Part shown: positions 63,041-64,000 of the stretch, in pieces
Numbering within the stretch: position 1 is the first letter of the stretch
Layout: every line of letters starts with the position of its first letter
Assembly: GCF_002368075.1 (NCBI RefSeq)
Contig: NZ_AP018314.1
Coordinates: 4,193,819 to 4,257,818, forward strand
Origin: Sphaerospermopsis kisseleviana NIES-73
GTDB taxonomy: Bacteria > Cyanobacteriota > Cyanobacteriia > Cyanobacteriales > Nostocaceae
Length of the DNA: 64,000 nucleotides
Reading direction: 5' to 3'
Notes under the pieces: model-generated
What the model was told of the DNA's origin: nothing
The model's input: only the letters and a program-made list of their open reading frames with translations
The model's database searches: none
Translations under genes and position numbers: made by a program

Positions 63041-63062
63041 TTCCCTGAAAAGGGAAGTTTTT
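63041..63062 (+). terminator. Possible terminator after the Ycf20-like gene
   Basis: A TTCCCT/AGGGAA stem with a GAAA loop is followed by GTTTTT. It is short, so the call is moderate. Confidence 0.5.
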
Positions 63063-63134
63063 CAGCGTTGAATGAAACAATTATCAATTGTCAATTATCA
63101 ATTGATCAAGTTATTTTGGTAATGGGTGCTAGTT

Positions 63135-64000
63135 ATGCTCAGTGAGTGGCTAAATGAATTTTTGCTCACAGGTGAAATAGATGCTGATTGGCAAGTGTTA
63201 GCACAAGCAGCAACACTGGCTGATCCTGTGAGGGCAAATGTTTTTAATATTACCCCCCACAATGTAACTCAAGTTATTCAAGAGCGATCGCAGCTACTGA
63301 AATCGGTTTTCCCTGCTTTTAACCAATTTTGTGAAAATAACCTGCAAATTCCCATTCAGGCTATGTTACAGGTATTGTGGGATTTATGGCTACCGTTGGG
63401 AATAAAAATTGCATCCCAGCGACAAAAGTTAGGCAGACCTTTCATTCAGGGGATTTTAGGTGGACAAGGTACTGGTAAAACCACAATGTCCCGGATTCTC
63501 AGTTTGATTCTTCAGGAGTTGGGATACTCTACTTTAAGTTTATCTTTGGATGACTTATACAAAACATACAGCGATCGCTTGACTTTAACGCAGCAAGATC
63601 CCCGTTTGATTTGGCGTGGTCCACCAGGAACTCACGATATCGACTTAGGTTTAAGTGTACTCGATCAAATTCGTCAAGGCAACAGTCCTGTGACAGTTCC
63701 CCGCTTCGATAAATCTGCTTACTCTGGTGCTGGCGATCGCTCTACCCCAGAAATTGTCACCAACATTGATATAGTCCTGTTTGAAGGTTGGTTTGTGGGT
63801 GTACTACCCATTGATCCCCAAGCTTTTACTACCACACCACCCCCCATTATCACAGATGATGATCGGGCTTTTGCTCGTGACATGAATCACCAACTGCAAG
63901 CTTATTTACCACTATGGCAACGCTTAGATAGCTTGATAGCACTTGATCCCAGCGATTATCGTTGTTCTTTAGAATGGCGTAAACAAGCTGAAAGAAAAAT
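63135..64000 (+). CDS. Glycerate kinase (plant-type GLYK), 3' end missing
   Basis: This frame opens with ATG at 63135 and runs off the window end with no stop (288 codons plus 2 bases). The protein begins MLSEWLNEFLLTGEIDADWQ and has a P-loop GGQGTGKTTMS near residue 116, then LSLDDLYKTYSDRL and RGPPGTHDIDLGLSVLDQIRQG. This matches D-glycerate 3-kinase, which completes the photorespiratory C2 cycle in plants and cyanobacteria by forming 3-phosphoglycerate. Similarity to phosphoribulokinase/uridine kinase folds is expected. Confidence 0.9.
   Translation, partial: MLSEWLNEFLLTGEIDADWQVLAQAATLADPVRANVFNITPHNVTQVIQERSQLLKSVFPAFNQFCENNLQIPIQAMLQVLWDLWLPLGIKIASQRQKLGRPFIQGILGGQGTGKTTMSRILSLILQELGYSTLSLSLDDLYKTYSDRLTLTQQDPRLIWRGPPGTHDIDLGLSVLDQIRQGNSPVTVPRFDKSAYSGAGDRSTPEIVTNIDIVLFEGWFVGVLPIDPQAFTTTPPPIITDDDRAFARDMNHQLQAYLPLWQRLDSLIALDPSDYRCSLEWRKQAERK

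Overview
The window comes from a filamentous, heterocyst-type cyanobacterium of the Nostocales (Anabaena/Nostoc/Dolichospermum-like). Four things point there: a kaiA-kaiB-kaiC-tolC gene order that I recall from Anabaena PCC 7120, many copies of the cyanobacterial HIP1 octamer GCGATCGC, heptanucleotide short tandem repeats (STRRs) in nearly every intergenic gap, and cyanobacterial or plastid families such as Ycf20, PAP/fibrillin, the CPP1-like chaperone and the PSII S4 protein. The DNA is AT-rich. No tRNA, rRNA or CRISPR array was seen.

Layout. 0.1-3.4 kb: the large subunit of the bidirectional NiFe hydrogenase (hoxH), a pentapeptide-repeat protein, and a DUF29 gene coupled to the hydrogenase maturation protease hoxW. 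3.5-7.6 kb: a fused acyl-CoA synthetase/GNAT acetyltransferase, a DUF6544 protein and an antitoxin-like protein. 7.6-10.8 kb: an overlapping AAA-type ATPase and TPR protein pair. 11.1-18.0 kb: housekeeping genes, namely an adenosine-specific kinase, a fibrillin, an HdrB-like Fe-S protein, acpP, fabF and tkt. 18.6-19.2 kb: a secreted DUF4360 protein.

19.4-25.96 kb is an accessory island on the minus strand. It holds a solitary C5 cytosine methyltransferase, a YhaV toxin with a PrlF-like antitoxin, a HEPN ribonuclease overlapping a DUF262 ParB-like protein, and an HNH endonuclease with an unknown partner. An approximately 80-bp double-hairpin repeat sits immediately 3' of four gene stops there, and a shorter copy lies 20 bp after a fifth.

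26-49.6 kb is mostly core: leuS, a split TRAP transporter (binding protein on minus, DctQ/DctM on plus, with a Uma2 gene between), an ECF sigma factor with its anti-sigma factor, an L,D-transpeptidase, an M23 peptidase, hemL, hisIE, an OmpR-type regulator, a DhaM-HPr-EI fusion, an SDR enzyme and the PSII S4 protein. 49-64 kb: two conserved unknowns, a TolC-family porin, the kai clock operon with a shortened kaiA, a divergent CBS-histidine kinase with degenerate receivers, a GT39 glycosyltransferase, a lipoprotein, a Ycf20 homologue, and a glycerate kinase cut by the window end.

The most unusual features are the HEPN-DUF262 and AAA-TPR gene pairs, the repeats placed at gene 3' ends, two inverted 270-bp IS200/IS605-like elements that carry no transposase, a cluster of DnaA-box-like sites near 41.6 kb, and a hairpin-rich region upstream of the M23 peptidase gene. 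At least four MITE-like families and several dispersed palindromes fill the intergenic DNA.
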